Assembly: GCA_040756715.1 (NCBI GenBank)
Contig: JBFLYE010000019.1
Span: 1 to 15,371 of the forward strand
Source: JBFLYE01 sp040756715 [NCBI: bacterium]
GTDB lineage: Bacteria > UBA9089 > UBA9088
DNA length: 15,371 nucleotides
Reading direction: 5' to 3'
Below are positions 1 through 6,805 of this stretch, piece by piece (position 1 is the stretch's first letter; every line of letters begins with the position of its first letter). The notes below the pieces were generated by a model, which was given only the letters and a program-made list of their open reading frames with translations, was not told where the DNA came from and ran no database searches. The position numbers and the translations under genes are program-made.

Positions 1-16
1 TATAAAACTTAAACCT

Positions 17-52
17 TCAATTCAAAATTCAAAATTTAGAATTCAAAATTTC
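17..52. repeat. AT-word tandem repeat at the left edge
   Basis: The first 50 bases hold several close copies of the word TTCAAAAT, such as TTCAAAATTCAAAATTT and then ATTCAAAATTTC. The same word closes the right end of the window and recurs at 1118-1150. It runs straight into the inverted repeat that starts at 39. Nothing here looks coding. Confidence 0.75.
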
Positions 53-128
53 TTAAAAGGTGGATGAATTTTTAACAGATAAACACACCCTATCTATTTT
101 TGCACTAAGTAATGGAAGATACTATAAT
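39..128 (+). repeat. Left arm of a 90-bp inverted repeat
   Basis: Bases 39-128 match the reverse complement of 15281-15371 over the whole length. The only difference seen is one indel (CACACCC here, CACAACCC in the complement of the right arm). The arm begins GAATTCAAAATTT and ends GGAAGATACTATAAT. The inner edge coincides with the point where the DUF5618-like reading frame stops looking like its family, so the arm looks like inserted DNA. The arm also contains TTGCAC, 17 bases and TATAAT (100-128), a possible promoter firing inward. No transposase is visible, so the element type is unknown. Confidence 0.9.
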
Positions 129-209
129 ATCTGTATAATTATTATCCTCAATCGGAGCATTTCTTAATATTTCCTTTGCATTGTTTAAATACCTTAATGG
201 CTCTTTCAT
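105..209 (-). pseudogene. 5' stub of a DUF5618-like gene, cut by the inverted repeat
   Basis: A short leftward frame starts with ATG at 207-209 and reads MKEPLRYLNNAKEILRNAPI, then EDNNYTD, then seven residues and TAG. The first 27 residues resemble the start of small helical DUF5618-type proteins (recalled from memory), a roughly 90-residue family of unknown role. Such proteins would normally continue with a second helix. Here residue 27 is encoded right at base 129, and the last seven residues come from the inverted repeat. This is therefore best read as a truncated gene, not a functional 34-residue peptide. No clear ribosome-binding site was found. The family call is moderate; the coincidence with the repeat edge is directly visible. 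Confidence 0.55.
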
Positions 210-290
210 CAAAGAAATTCTAAACAACAAAGACCTTTTTGTCAGCATTTTTGAAACCTGTGTTATCATTCTCATCCAAAATGGCTATCT

Positions 291-330
291 TTAAGCTTTA
301 TCCCGCCAATGTCAATGCTTAAGTTTCATA
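291..330. repeat. 40-bp direct repeat, copy A
   Basis: This stretch matches 932-971 at 37 of 40 positions, in the same orientation, and weaker similarity continues leftward for about 25 bases. It contains TTAAGC and GCTTAA arms that could pair around a 20-base loop, conserved in both copies. The two copies bracket the DUF2283/DUF4258 gene pair. On the minus strand both begin ATGAAACTTAAGC, followed in a shifted frame by codons for IDIG-IKLK. Confidence 0.85.
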
Positions 331-350
331 TTAAAGTTTCTAAGGCAAGG

Positions 351-566
351 TTATCCTACACCAACATTTTCAAGCTCTATCTTCGGATTTTCCTTTTTAA
401 AGCCAAGATGTAAAGATGCATCCAGAATTTCAATACCTACTATCTCTTCATTAACCCCAAGGTCTATAGCAACATCTTCTGATAGACGGATTGTAGTTAC
501 TTGGGTAGGTTCTTTTTTAAAGGATATGTAGGCTGCATCAACCTCTTTGTCGTAGCTTATCTTCAT
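351..566 (-). CDS. DUF2283 family protein, putative antitoxin partner
   Basis: This 71-residue protein has the DUF2283 pattern. It opens with MKISYDKEVDAAYISF, matching the family's start of the type MK-x-x-YD-x-x-xDA-x-Y-I. It continues with an acidic stretch (RLSEDVAIDLG) and ends the domain with VGIEILDAS. The family is small and its biochemistry is not settled. It often sits beside small toxin-like proteins, which suggests an antitoxin-type role here. Its ATG overlaps the TGA of the upstream DUF4258 gene (ATGA), and a good GGAGG lies just before the start inside that gene, so the two are translated together. The module is read leftward from the promoter at 979-1006. The domain call is firm; the function is inference. 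Confidence 0.85.
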   Translation of the reverse strand: MKISYDKEVDAAYISFKKEPTQVTTIRLSEDVAIDLGVNEEIVGIEILDASLHLGFKKENPKIELENVGVG

Positions 567-850
567 CCCATACCTCCAATAAAAAATACATATACAGTTA
601 CAACCATAAGCCTATTGGGTTCTTCAACTACAATAGGCATTACCTGCTTAACATTATAAAATCTGCCTTTCCACATATCATTATAGCTAAAATTCTTACG
701 GAAAGCAATCCTTCCTTTTTTAGCAGGAAAGGACTCTCCATTCATTATTGCTAATTCCACCTCTTCTCTTGTTGCTCCTCGATCAACCATATTATCAAGG
801 CTATGCTGGGAGAATTTTATAGGTTTTCCAAAATAATCTTGATTTCCCAT
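563..850 (-). CDS. DUF4258 family protein, putative toxin partner
   Basis: This 95-residue protein carries the DUF4258 layout. An early histidine helix (KFSQHSLDNMVDRGATREEV, residues 12-31) has the typical H-x-x-x-x-M-x-x-RG-x-x-x-x-x-V pattern. A basic middle follows, and then the closing strand MVVTVYVFF. The family is compact and resembles small RelE-like or nuclease-like toxins in size and context; no catalytic activity can be proved from sequence. It is the first gene of the pair and overlaps DUF2283 by four bases. The ATG at 848-850 is preceded only by a weak AAGAAAAG. Toxin before antitoxin is the reverse of the commonest order but is known in other systems. Family call good, role inferred. 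Confidence 0.82.
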   Translation of the reverse strand: MGNQDYFGKPIKFSQHSLDNMVDRGATREEVELAIMNGESFPAKKGRIAFRKNFSYNDMWKGRFYNVKQVMPIVVEEPNRLMVVTVYVFFIGGMG

Positions 851-931
851 CTTTTCTTAAGAGTATCAAGCTCTTGTTGTAAAAGGATATGGTATGCCTT
901 TATGCCTTATTTCCACCCAACAGGGCAACTT

Positions 932-971
932 TTAAGCTTTATTCTGCCAATATCAATGCTTAAGTTTCATA
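932..971. repeat. 40-bp direct repeat, copy B
   Basis: This is the second copy of the repeat at 291-330, with three mismatches, two of them in ATTCTGCC versus ATCCCGCC. It lies just downstream of the leftward promoter at 979-1006, so the predicted transcript starts almost at its ATG (968-970). That ATG opens only a five-codon frame before TGA. Confidence 0.85.
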
Positions 972-978
972 TCATAAT

Positions 979-1006
979 AATATATAATTTAATCTTTGTT
1001 TGACAA
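979..1006 (-). promoter_or_regulatory. Sigma-70-type promoter for the DUF4258/DUF2283 pair
   Basis: On the minus strand TTGTCA (1006-1001), a 16-base spacer and TATATT (984-979) each match consensus at five of six positions. Transcription would begin near 972 and read through repeat copy B into the DUF4258 gene. Confidence 0.6.
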
Positions 1007-1054
1007 GTGGTTATTTGGGAAAAAATAAAGGTTTTGGGTTTTGATATCCTTGCT

Positions 1055-1120
1055 TTATTCAGTTAATTCTTTCTGAGCAATCTTTAGTAATTCTTGAGCG
1101 AGATTAAATTTTAACCGAAA
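1055..1120 (-). pseudogene. Possible 3' remnant of an unidentified gene
   Basis: A leftward frame ending in TAA at 1055-1057 encodes RLKFNLAQELLKIAQKELTE, a plausible amphipathic helical C-terminus. Upstream it dissolves into AATTTTGAATTTCGG word repeats, which supply the only nearby start codon. It may be the tail of a gene whose body was lost. No family is recognised and it may be chance. The rest of 851-1170 holds copy B of the direct repeat and the module's promoter. Confidence 0.25.
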
Positions 1121-1183
1121 TTCAAAATTCAACATTCAAAATTCATAATTTTATAAAGCCTTCCTAAATCCTAAATTTCTATA
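1118..1183. repeat. AT-word repeats at the 3' end of the FapA gene
   Basis: Two word types follow each other: ATTCAAAATTCAACATTCAAAATTC (plus strand, from 1120) and TCCTAAATCCTAAATTTCT (1163-1181). The second overlaps the FapA stop codon, which on the minus strand is read as ATTTAGGATTTAGG with TAG as the stop. No hairpin-type terminator was found. Confidence 0.7.
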
Positions 1184-4100
1184 ACAATCCTCCCATTTTT
1201 TAATCTAATGGTGCAATTTCTCTTTTCTTCTAAGACAAAAAAGCTTGATTTTAATATATCTATCTCTGTTCCTTCAGAGATTGTATTTTTGACCCTTACA
1301 AATGCACCTTCATTTTTTTCTTTTGTCTCTAAATCCCTAATCTTCTCTATAGCTTCAAAAAGAAGCTTCCTTTTTCTTTCTATTTCCTCTTTAAGCAATT
1401 CTTTTCTGTGGGATGATAAAAGATCAATATGCGCAATATCAAGCAATAATCTTTCGTATTCTACCTTCGCTTCTTTAAGCGATTTTGTAAGCTCTTCAAT
1501 TTGGAGTATTATTTCAGGCTCCCTTCCAAGATAAAGGGATGTTTTTCCTTTTATCTCGTCTGCCTCTATACTATTTTTTGCAAATATCCTTCCTCCCATG
1601 ATTTTCTTTGCCTTTATATTAAAAGTAAGGATATCAGAGTGAAGAATTGCCCCTTTTACCGCTACATCCTCACAAGAAATATAGGAGTTTTCAATAAAGC
1701 TTGCTGTAATTGTCTTTCCAGCCACATTTCCTTTTCTTATCCCTCCTTGCACCTCAATCTTTCCACCTGCCTTTATTATGCCACCATCTATTGCATCTTT
1801 TATAAAAACATCGGCCTCTGCGCTAACCACAAACCCAGGAAGCACAGAACCAGAAATAATAACGCTTCCTGAAAAATGGATATTGCCTGTTTGAAGGCAA
1901 ACATCGCCCCTTACCTCGTATAATGGCTCTAGATCAATCTTTTTCTCTTTAAATATTACCTTACCATCAATATCTGCTATAAGAAATAGCCCATCATCCG
2001 ATATTTTTGTATTCTTTCCAACTGGCAGAGGGATATCCTTGGGAGGAGGAGGAAGAATCTCCTCTCCGCTTATCTTTTTCCCTGGCTTTCCAGGGATAGG
2101 GGGATGCTTTACCACCAGAATATCTCCCTTTTTAACAGAGACAATAAGGGATGTTTCTTTAAAATCAACCCTTCCAGATACATCAGGAGAAAGAGAAATT
2201 CCCTCCTTTTCCTTTACCTTATATTCAAGTAAGGCATCCTTTCCCTGTATGGGAGGAATAGGAGAGGCAATAACAATAGGCTCTTTAAACCTTTCATTAA
2301 CCAATGCATCCTTTATTGCATTATGGTCTATTCCGGCGATTATCCCCTCATTGTTTATGAATTTCATAACCTCATCCATATCAATGAGCATACCACCTAT
2401 CATTGGTGGGTAAAAAATAGCCTCTGCTTTTTCATCCTCTGTTATTTTTATTTTAATAATCTTTGAAACATCAGAGAGATATTGCCTCTCTCCTATCTTT
2501 ATTGCCCTCTCTTTCCTCTCCTTTTTCTCCTCAATCTCCTTAAATAAATTACTTATTCCTACATAATCAATCCCTACAAAACCCTCTTTTTTAATTCCCT
2601 GCAAAACATCATTATGAACAACCCATCTTCCTTCACCATGGGGAGGATGGATTACAAGATATAGCCCATCTGCACGGTTATCAAAGCTAAACCTGGCATC
2701 CCTATCCTCTCCATATGTTGCATCCCAATCTTCACTCCAGGGACCAAACATCCCTGCGGGAAATATCCTTATTGTCTTATTTGGTTTTTCCTCAAGTAAG
2801 AGGGAAAATTCAGCCTTTTCCTCAGGGATTTTAAGAAAATGTGCTCCCCTTGCGATGGCATCAAGGAGGTTTTGATCTGTTATGACAATAGAAGCCGGTG
2901 GTTCAAACCTCATCTTTTTTGAAACAATCTCCTTTTTTGTCATCTCAATAGGAGAAGACTCGTAAGGGCTTTCTTTAATCTGGCCATCTTTGAGCTTAAA
3001 TGTAAGCCCAATCAATGGCTTTGTTATCCTTAAGGTTTTTATTCCTATTTTAATCTTTGAATTTGGAAATATTGTTCCCGAGATAGATACAATGCCTTTT
3101 TCACCTACCTCCACCTCTGTCTCTGTCATCTCTGAAGAACCCATCTCCTCTGTATCAACAAGCTCTTCGGCAAATATTTTAGCACCTTCAAATGTCTTTT
3201 TTCCTTTTGCAATAACCACAGGGAGGGTAAATATGGGTGGAGGAACCTCTCCCTTTGTCATAATTATCCCCCTTCTTCCCTGGATAAATACCCTTTTTGC
3301 CTTAACTATGCCATCCAGAAATATCCGAACAATGAGAATTCCATCTGTAGATATATTTGTCATTTCGCAGGATTCACAAACTATATCACCGCTTGCCTTA
3401 AGGAATACCTCCTCTTTCTTTTTCCCCACCACATTTTTATCAATATATATACTCCCGTTTGATGTAAGATTTGCTCCCATCTCAACCATCCCTTTCACTA
3501 CAATATCCCCCTTTGCAATAATATTTGTTCTCTTTTCTACATTACCTGAGATTATAACCTTTCCAGGAAAATCTACATCCTCTTTACAATCACCCTCTAT
3601 TCTTAAAACCTTTTCCACATCGCATCTATTTTCCTTCCAATGAGCCTCTCCCCTTTCATGGCTATATAGAATTCTTCCCTCGGCCGAAAGATAAGTACCT
3701 GCCCCAGGGATTATTTCAATATCGTCTCCTATAATTCCTTCTATTTCCTCTCCAAATATATCAATCCCTTTCTCTCCTATCTTTGAAGGCTCTTTTATAG
3801 CTAAAATTTGTCCCTCGATGACCTCAAGGCAATCCTCCCTTTTTATTTCTTTTCCCTCTACTATTCCAAATTGATAGATAAGGTAAGCATCTTTTCCTTT
3901 GCTTGGCATTTTTGCCTTTGCAAAGGGAATTTCTTTGTTGTATACAGGGTTTTTAAGAAGGCTTGCAATTGCATTTTTATCTATTCCAAATGTTATATTG
4001 TTTTTTTCAATCTCCCTCAAGACTATCCTTCCCCTTATTGGTTTTCCTAAATGTGGATGTGGAGGGGTTAAGCCTATATAAGCCTCTTTGTTTTCATTTG

Positions 4101-5691
4101 TTCTTATTACTACCTTTCCGTCAAGTTCGGGGATATATTGCCGAGGGCCTATTTTTACCGGCTTTGAAGACATTTCCTCAATTGTAATTTTTAAGGTATT
4201 TTCATTGTAATCATAAAATTCCTTTAGCTTTTCCTTTGCATCTTCTAATGTTACCGGATTTCCCCTCCTCCCGGGTGGCTTAATTACAACAAACAAGCCA
4301 TCCTCCTGGTTTAAAATTTCTATCTCTCCATCCCTTTCTTCTTCTTTTCTCCTTTCCTCTTTTTTCTCTTCCCTTATTTTCTCCCAAGCTCCCTTTCTTT
4401 GCCTTTCAAAACAGAGAAACCAATTTTTCAAGGGAATATAATCTATATCAGCTATTCCCAAAAGCCTTTTTCCCTCCTCAATGTTTTTGACAAGGATAGA
4501 TGGTTCTGATTCTGGCTTTCTTTGTTCATACTCCTTTGTTTTAAGCTTTACCTCTTTTTGTTGATATGGAAATTGAAGGATTCCTCCCCTTTCTTCCTTT
4601 AGGGTTAAAGATTCCATCGCCTTTTTTACCTCAAGGCTTGTTTTACCAATCGTAATCTTTGTTTTTGGATATATAGACATTGAGGAAACAAAACCCCCTT
4701 GGTCTACTATTATTTCTGTCTTTTCGTAAGAAACAGAGCCTATTGTTTCTGCGCTTACAGAGTTTTTCCCTTGAATTACCCCACCAATAATTCCTTGCAC
4801 CCCTTTTGCCATAGCAATGGGAAGGGAGAATATCTCAGAAGGTATGTCTTTGAATGTCATAATTATGGCCTTCCTTCCTATAACAACACAGTTTTCTGCC
4901 CTTGTATTTGAATGCAAAAGCCCTGTTTTCATAACAATAGAACCACCTGCCTCTATATCAGAGTAGCTTGCTGAATTTGCCAGGCAATCACATTCTGCTT
5001 TTATACTTACCCTTTTTTCTTCGCTTCCCATTATGTCTTTCTCTACCTCAATTGTTCCCCTTGAGACAATAGATACACCATTTTTTATCTCCCCTCCTAC
5101 CTTTATATCCTCTGCCTTAAGAGATACATCAGGAGATATATTGCCAGAGATAATTACCATTCCATCAAAGTCCACATCTTCAGCTAAATCACCATCTATC
5201 CTCAATACCTTTAAAACATCAGCCCTATTTTCCTTCCAAAATACCTTCCCTTTACCTGTTGAATATAAAATTTTTCCATCCTCTGAAAGGTATGTATTTT
5301 TCCCTGGAATTATCTGAAAATCATCTCCAGAAATGCCTGGAATTTCTTTACCAAAAACAGAAATCCCTGGCTCTCCTAATCTTGCCTCTTCTTTTATGGC
5401 AAGGATTTGTCCATCTATTACCTCTATTTCTTCTTCATATTTATAGATATACGAAGCATCTATCCCTTTTGTTGGCTTTTTTGCCTTTGCAACAACAATA
5501 ACTTTATTGTATTCCTTTTTTAAGATAGCAGAGTCTATTACCTTCTCATCTACTCCATAAATTATACCCTTTTCCTTTAATGTGCTAATGACATCCTCTC
5601 TCCTTGGAGGTTTCCCTTTTTCCTTTGGCGGAATCAATCTTATCTTTGCCTCTAATCCTTCCATTTTGGCAATTTTATCCAATTTAAGCAT
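1171..5691 (-). CDS. fapA: Giant triplicated FapA/DUF342 flagellar assembly protein
   Basis: FapA proteins are cytoplasmic beta-helix proteins linked to flagellar placement, and in Vibrio to polar targeting; the usual length is about 450-700 residues. This one is about 1500. Counting from a TTG at 5700, three units are visible. Each has the N-terminal module (YGVDEKVID at 49, FGIDKNAIA at 571, AGIDHNAIK at 1122), then KG-x-DA (79, 602, 1153), then a beta-helix start (VIISGN or VIISGS at 182, 715, 1280). Two further N-module copies lie between units (DGLFVVIKPP at 467, DGLYLVIHPP at 1011). Only unit 3 has the normal C-terminus: a coiled coil at about 1395-1465 and a final beta segment. A charged KEERRKEEE stretch lies near 446-456. 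ATG at 5691 is preferred to TTG at 5700; neither has a good ribosome-binding site. It is divergent from the gene at 5803. Confidence 0.88.
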   Translation of the reverse strand: MLKLDKIAKMEGLEAKIRLIPPKEKGKPPRREDVISTLKEKGIIYGVDEKVIDSAILKKEYNKVIVVAKAKKPTKGIDASYIYKYEEEIEVIDGQILAIKEEARLGEPGISVFGKEIPGISGDDFQIIPGKNTYLSEDGKILYSTGKGKVFWKENRADVLKVLRIDGDLAEDVDFDGMVIISGNISPDVSLKAEDIKVGGEIKNGVSIVSRGTIEVEKDIMGSEEKRVSIKAECDCLANSASYSDIEAGGSIVMKTGLLHSNTRAENCVVIGRKAIIMTFKDIPSEIFSLPIAMAKGVQGIIGGVIQGKNSVSAETIGSVSYEKTEIIVDQGGFVSSMSIYPKTKITIGKTSLEVKKAMESLTLKEERGGILQFPYQQKEVKLKTKEYEQRKPESEPSILVKNIEEGKRLLGIADIDYIPLKNWFLCFERQRKGAWEKIREEKKEERRKEEERDGEIEILNQEDGLFVVIKPPGRRGNPVTLEDAKEKLKEFYDYNENTLKITIEEMSSKPVKIGPRQYIPELDGKVVIRTNENKEAYIGLTPPHPHLGKPIRGRIVLREIEKNNITFGIDKNAIASLLKNPVYNKEIPFAKAKMPSKGKDAYLIYQFGIVEGKEIKREDCLEVIEGQILAIKEPSKIGEKGIDIFGEEIEGIIGDDIEIIPGAGTYLSAEGRILYSHERGEAHWKENRCDVEKVLRIEGDCKEDVDFPGKVIISGNVEKRTNIIAKGDIVVKGMVEMGANLTSNGSIYIDKNVVGKKKEEVFLKASGDIVCESCEMTNISTDGILIVRIFLDGIVKAKRVFIQGRRGIIMTKGEVPPPIFTLPVVIAKGKKTFEGAKIFAEELVDTEEMGSSEMTETEVEVGEKGIVSISGTIFPNSKIKIGIKTLRITKPLIGLTFKLKDGQIKESPYESSPIEMTKKEIVSKKMRFEPPASIVITDQNLLDAIARGAHFLKIPEEKAEFSLLLEEKPNKTIRIFPAGMFGPWSEDWDATYGEDRDARFSFDNRADGLYLVIHPPHGEGRWVVHNDVLQGIKKEGFVGIDYVGISNLFKEIEEKKERKERAIKIGERQYLSDVSKIIKIKITEDEKAEAIFYPPMIGGMLIDMDEVMKFINNEGIIAGIDHNAIKDALVNERFKEPIVIASPIPPIQGKDALLEYKVKEKEGISLSPDVSGRVDFKETSLIVSVKKGDILVVKHPPIPGKPGKKISGEEILPPPPKDIPLPVGKNTKISDDGLFLIADIDGKVIFKEKKIDLEPLYEVRGDVCLQTGNIHFSGSVIISGSVLPGFVVSAEADVFIKDAIDGGIIKAGGKIEVQGGIRKGNVAGKTITASFIENSYISCEDVAVKGAILHSDILTFNIKAKKIMGGRIFAKNSIEADEIKGKTSLYLGREPEIILQIEELTKSLKEAKVEYERLLLDIAHIDLLSSHRKELLKEEIERKRKLLFEAIEKIRDLETKEKNEGAFVRVKNTISEGTEIDILKSSFFVLEEKRNCTIRLKNGRIVIEI

Positions 5692-5716
5692 AAAAATCAA
5701 GTAATGTGTTTTTAAC

Positions 5717-5745
5717 TTGACAAAGTAGAGATTTTAAAGTATACT
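5717..5745 (+). promoter_or_regulatory. Near-consensus sigma-70-type promoter for the gene at 5803
   Basis: A perfect TTGACA (5717-5722) is followed by 17 bases and TATACT (5740-5745). Transcription would start near 5752, about 50 bases before the ATG at 5803. The -10 lies in the perfect palindrome AAGTATACTT (5737-5746), so it could also serve, or bind a protein for, the divergent FapA gene. A good minus-strand -35 was not found. Confidence 0.75.
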
Positions 5746-5802
5746 TAATTTTATAATTTCTCACGCTTAAGTTTAAAAGTGGGAGAAAAGGAGGTAAAGA
5801 AG

Positions 5803-6504
5803 ATGGAAAAGCTTCGAGAGATGTATGAGAGATTGAGGGAAGGGAAAGGGTATTCTATAAAAAAGGTGGCTTCTGATTTGAAGATTAACGAACTCACATT
5901 TAAAAGCTACCTTTATAAAGGGGGAAAGTCAAGGAATCCAAAGATATGGAAAAGGATGATGAGCTATTTTGAAAAAGAGCTCGCATCCTGTCCAGAAAAA
6001 ACCATTCCTGAAAAGAAAGAGCTAACAGGAATAAGGAAAGGCCTTAGAGACCTTCTTCTTGAGGTGGGAAAGGGTGATCTGGTTGGGGCGGTTAGAAATA
6101 TAAAAAGGGATTTAAACCTTCCCAATTCAAGCTTTAATAACTGGTATTGGCAAGGTATAAAGCCAAAGCAGGGCAACCTAAAGAGGCTTACAGACTACTT
6201 CACAAAGAAGCTTCAAAGGCCTATTACCCCTGAATGTGTTCTTGGAGAGGAAATAAAAAAGGAAGAAAAGCCCAAATTAGTAGAGGAAAAACCAAAAGAG
6301 AAACCAAAACCAATAGAGGAAAAACCAAAAGAGAAATTAAAGCCAGAGGATATAGAGAACTTAATAGAAGGGCTTAAATCCTTACAATCTGAGCTTAAAG
6401 AGAAAAAAGAAACCCCCCTTTCTGAGGAAGAGGAGGAATTGATTGCTAAATTTAGAAAGCTCTCTCCACCTGCAAAGCAAGGGCTTATGATGTTTTTAAA
6501 GTAG
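5803..6504 (+). CDS. Putative regulator with two HTH-like domains
   Basis: From the ATG at 5803 the protein has 233 residues. A GTG at 5779 is in frame, but AAGGAGG at 5788-5794 sits eight bases before 5803 and decides the start. Residues 17-60 (SIKKVASDLKINELTFKSYL and a following helix) and 90-136 (VRNIKRDLNLPNSSFNNWYW and a following helix) look like two copies of one helix-turn-helix-type unit. Residues 150-182 form a charged E/K/P linker with an 11-residue repeat. The C-terminus (LSEEEEELIAKFRKLSPPAK, 206-225) resembles the tail seen in some XRE-type repressors. A DNA-binding role is therefore likely but unproved. It is divergent from the giant FapA gene and its stop directly abuts the next frame, so control of the neighbours is plausible. 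No exact family is recognised. Confidence 0.75.
   Translation: MEKLREMYERLREGKGYSIKKVASDLKINELTFKSYLYKGGKSRNPKIWKRMMSYFEKELASCPEKTIPEKKELTGIRKGLRDLLLEVGKGDLVGAVRNIKRDLNLPNSSFNNWYWQGIKPKQGNLKRLTDYFTKKLQRPITPECVLGEEIKKEEKPKLVEEKPKEKPKPIEEKPKEKLKPEDIENLIEGLKSLQSELKEKKETPLSEEEEELIAKFRKLSPPAKQGLMMFLK
6280..6345 (+). repeat. Two-copy 33-bp in-frame tandem repeat
   Basis: Codons 160-170 and 171-181 of the HTH protein encode VEEKPKEKPKP and IEEKPKEKLKP. The DNA is nearly identical between copies (GAGGAAAAACCAAAAGAGAAA in both). It makes a charged linker and could change in copy number by slippage. Confidence 0.85.
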
Positions 6505-6654
6505 GTGGAGCAAAGAATAAAAACATTTTTGGAAAGGGAGGTTAAACCAATCTTGGCAAGCCATGGAGGAGGGTGCGAGTTTGTCAAATTAACAAAAGGG
6601 TATGTGTTTAGCTTTATAAAAAGGGAAGAAAAACCACGAATGGGCAGGGATTGA
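6505..6654 (+). pseudogene. Truncated NifU-like iron-sulfur scaffold domain
   Basis: Starting at a GTG that directly abuts the upstream TAG, the frame reads VEQRIKTFLEREVKPILASH, then GGGCEFVKLTKGYVFSF. This matches the first half of a NifU C-terminal domain (helix, then HGG-x-x-E, then a beta hairpin). That domain assembles iron-sulfur clusters on a later C-x-x-C motif. Here the family match stops after VFSF and the frame ends 13 codons later inside the palindromic repeat at 6632-6703, so the C-x-x-C motif is missing. It appears to be a broken gene, cut by the repeat. A 49-residue peptide could still be made by translational coupling, but it could not hold a cluster in the known way. Confidence 0.6.
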
Positions 6655-6703
6655 CACAAATTACAAAAAAATTATTCGTGTTTATTAGTGTTAATTCGTG
6701 GTT
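6632..6703. repeat. Palindromic CCACGAAT-type repeat element
   Basis: Inverted arms AACCACGAAT (6632-6641) and ATTCGTGGTT (6694-6703) enclose degenerate inner copies of the same words (ATTCGTGTTTATTAGTG, then TTAATTCGTGG). This is the look of a small non-coding dispersed repeat. It replaces the second half of the NifU-like domain. Its first arm is read as part of that frame (EEKPRMG). Confidence 0.75.
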
Positions 6704-6728
6704 AATTAAAGGGTTCTAAAAAGGGTTA

Positions 6729-6745
6729 TTCCTTTAACAAAGGAA
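6729..6745. other. Short perfect inverted repeat before the kinase gene
   Basis: TTCCTTT, a three-base loop and AAAGGAA form a perfect 7-bp stem about 60 bases before the kinase ATG. No T-run follows, so it is not a typical terminator; it could be an operator. No further evidence is visible. Confidence 0.3.
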
Positions 6746-6781
6746 CTGAACACATACTAAGATTTAAAACAATTCAATTAG

Positions 6782-6796
6782 GGAAGATACTATAAA
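6782..6796 (+). promoter_or_regulatory. Possible -10 region for a near-leaderless kinase mRNA
   Basis: TATAAA at 6791-6796 lies ten bases before the kinase ATG at 6806, so a transcript would have almost no leader. This fits the absence of a ribosome-binding site near the start. No clear -35 is seen. The 14-mer GGAAGATACTATAA (6782-6795) is identical to the inner end of both terminal inverted-repeat arms. Confidence 0.35.
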
Positions 6797-6805
6797 TCCA
6801 TATCT

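Noticed and set aside
851-900. An upstream extension or remnant nucleotidyltransferase frame (ELDTLKKRWEIKIIL) before DUF4258
   Set aside because: It is open for only about 29 codons, in another frame, and ends inside the DUF4258 gene; chance is the simplest reading.
803-1003. A 66-codon rightward open frame across the module promoter and direct repeat
   Set aside because: It is antisense to the DUF4258 start, crosses the repeat and promoter, and resembles nothing known.
1118-1183. AT-word repeats as a CRISPR array
   Set aside because: The units are under 12 bases, imperfect, without uniform spacers, and there are no cas genes.
2990-3643. A 217-codon rightward open frame inside the FapA gene
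   Set aside because: It is antisense to a clear beta-helix repeat unit. Its serine/isoleucine/phenylalanine-rich sequence is the expected shadow of that gene.
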